Shown here piece after piece: positions 5,939 through 5,989 of a stretch of DNA of 5,989 nt. The notes under the pieces are model-generated. The model was not told the DNA's origin. It made no database searches and saw only the letters and a program-made list of their open reading frames with translations. The number at the start of each line of letters is the position of its first letter. Position 1 is the first letter of the stretch. Source of the stretch: Deltaproteobacteria bacterium (GTDB taxonomy: Bacteria; Desulfobacterota; Binatia; Binatales; Binataceae). A program made the position numbers and the translations under genes. The stretch is taken from positions 1 to 5,989 of the forward strand of contig PMOH01000290.1 in assembly GCA_003161515.1 (NCBI GenBank), given 5' to 3'.

Positions 5939-5989
5939 GTGAGCATCACCAGCGACGGCAGCTACTTCGAGGATTTCACGGTCGGCGAC
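5939..5989 (+). CDS. Second MaoC-like protein (first 17 residues, runs off the window)
   Basis: A GTG at 5939, two bases after the dehydrogenase stop codon, opens a frame reading SYFEDFTVGD (8-17), which parallels YFEDFEVGH at the start of the first MaoC protein. GGAG (5924-5927) lies 11 bases upstream, inside the end of the dehydrogenase gene, and the tight spacing suggests translational coupling. The gene is probably another hotdog hydratase, but 17 residues cannot show whether it is a short single-domain form or a long two-domain Mch, nor whether it carries the Asp and His missing from the first protein. Confidence 0.65.
   Translation, partial: MSITSDGSYFEDFTVGD

Overview
The window is a GC-rich bacterial segment with five protein-coding genes visible, two of them cut by the window edges. 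Three are recognisable by family motifs as parts of the ethylmalonyl-CoA (EMC) pathway: a minus-strand crotonyl-CoA carboxylase/reductase (958-2211), and a plus-strand set made of a short MaoC-type hydratase (4287-4760), an acyl-CoA dehydrogenase that most resembles methylsuccinyl-CoA dehydrogenase (4770-5936) and the first codons of a second MaoC-type protein (5939 onward). The organism cannot be named from the sequence. The EMC pathway occurs in Alphaproteobacteria, Actinomycetota and various uncultured lineages. The short single-hotdog hydratase resembles the actinobacterial type more than the long alphaproteobacterial Mch, but the secreted propeller with a choice-of-anchor-D-like end and the small dispersed palindromes also fit uncultured deltaproteobacterial-type genomes (for example Binatota-like). 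That placement is a guess.

Layout: 1-815 (minus) is the N-terminal part of a large FAD-linked oxidase of the YdiJ/GlcD type. 816-957 is a gap holding a palindromic repeat and a strong stem-loop. 958-2211 (minus) is ccr. 2212-2453 is a divergent promoter region. 2454-4001 (plus) is a secreted eight-repeat PQQ-like beta-propeller with a C-terminal ASH/choice-of-anchor-D-like domain. 4002-4286 is a non-coding gap with a post-stop hairpin, a second copy of the palindromic repeat in inverted orientation, a perfect 11-bp-arm palindrome and a good sigma70-like promoter. 4287-5989 (plus) is a tightly packed MaoC / acyl-CoA dehydrogenase / MaoC operon.

How they fit together: Ccr makes (2S)-ethylmalonyl-CoA from crotonyl-CoA, CO2 and NADPH. 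After epimerisation and mutation to methylsuccinyl-CoA (genes not in this window), the dehydrogenase would give mesaconyl-CoA and the MaoC hydratase would give beta-methylmalyl-CoA, which is cleaved to glyoxylate and propionyl-CoA. The propeller gene sits between the two arms of the pathway and has no obvious metabolic link to it.

The main points for a second look are the first MaoC protein, which lacks the Asp and His of the classical hydratase motif and is paired with a second MaoC; the inverted 27-bp repeats bracketing the ccr-propeller block; and the two-blade duplication inside the propeller. I do not see evidence for a wholly new system.
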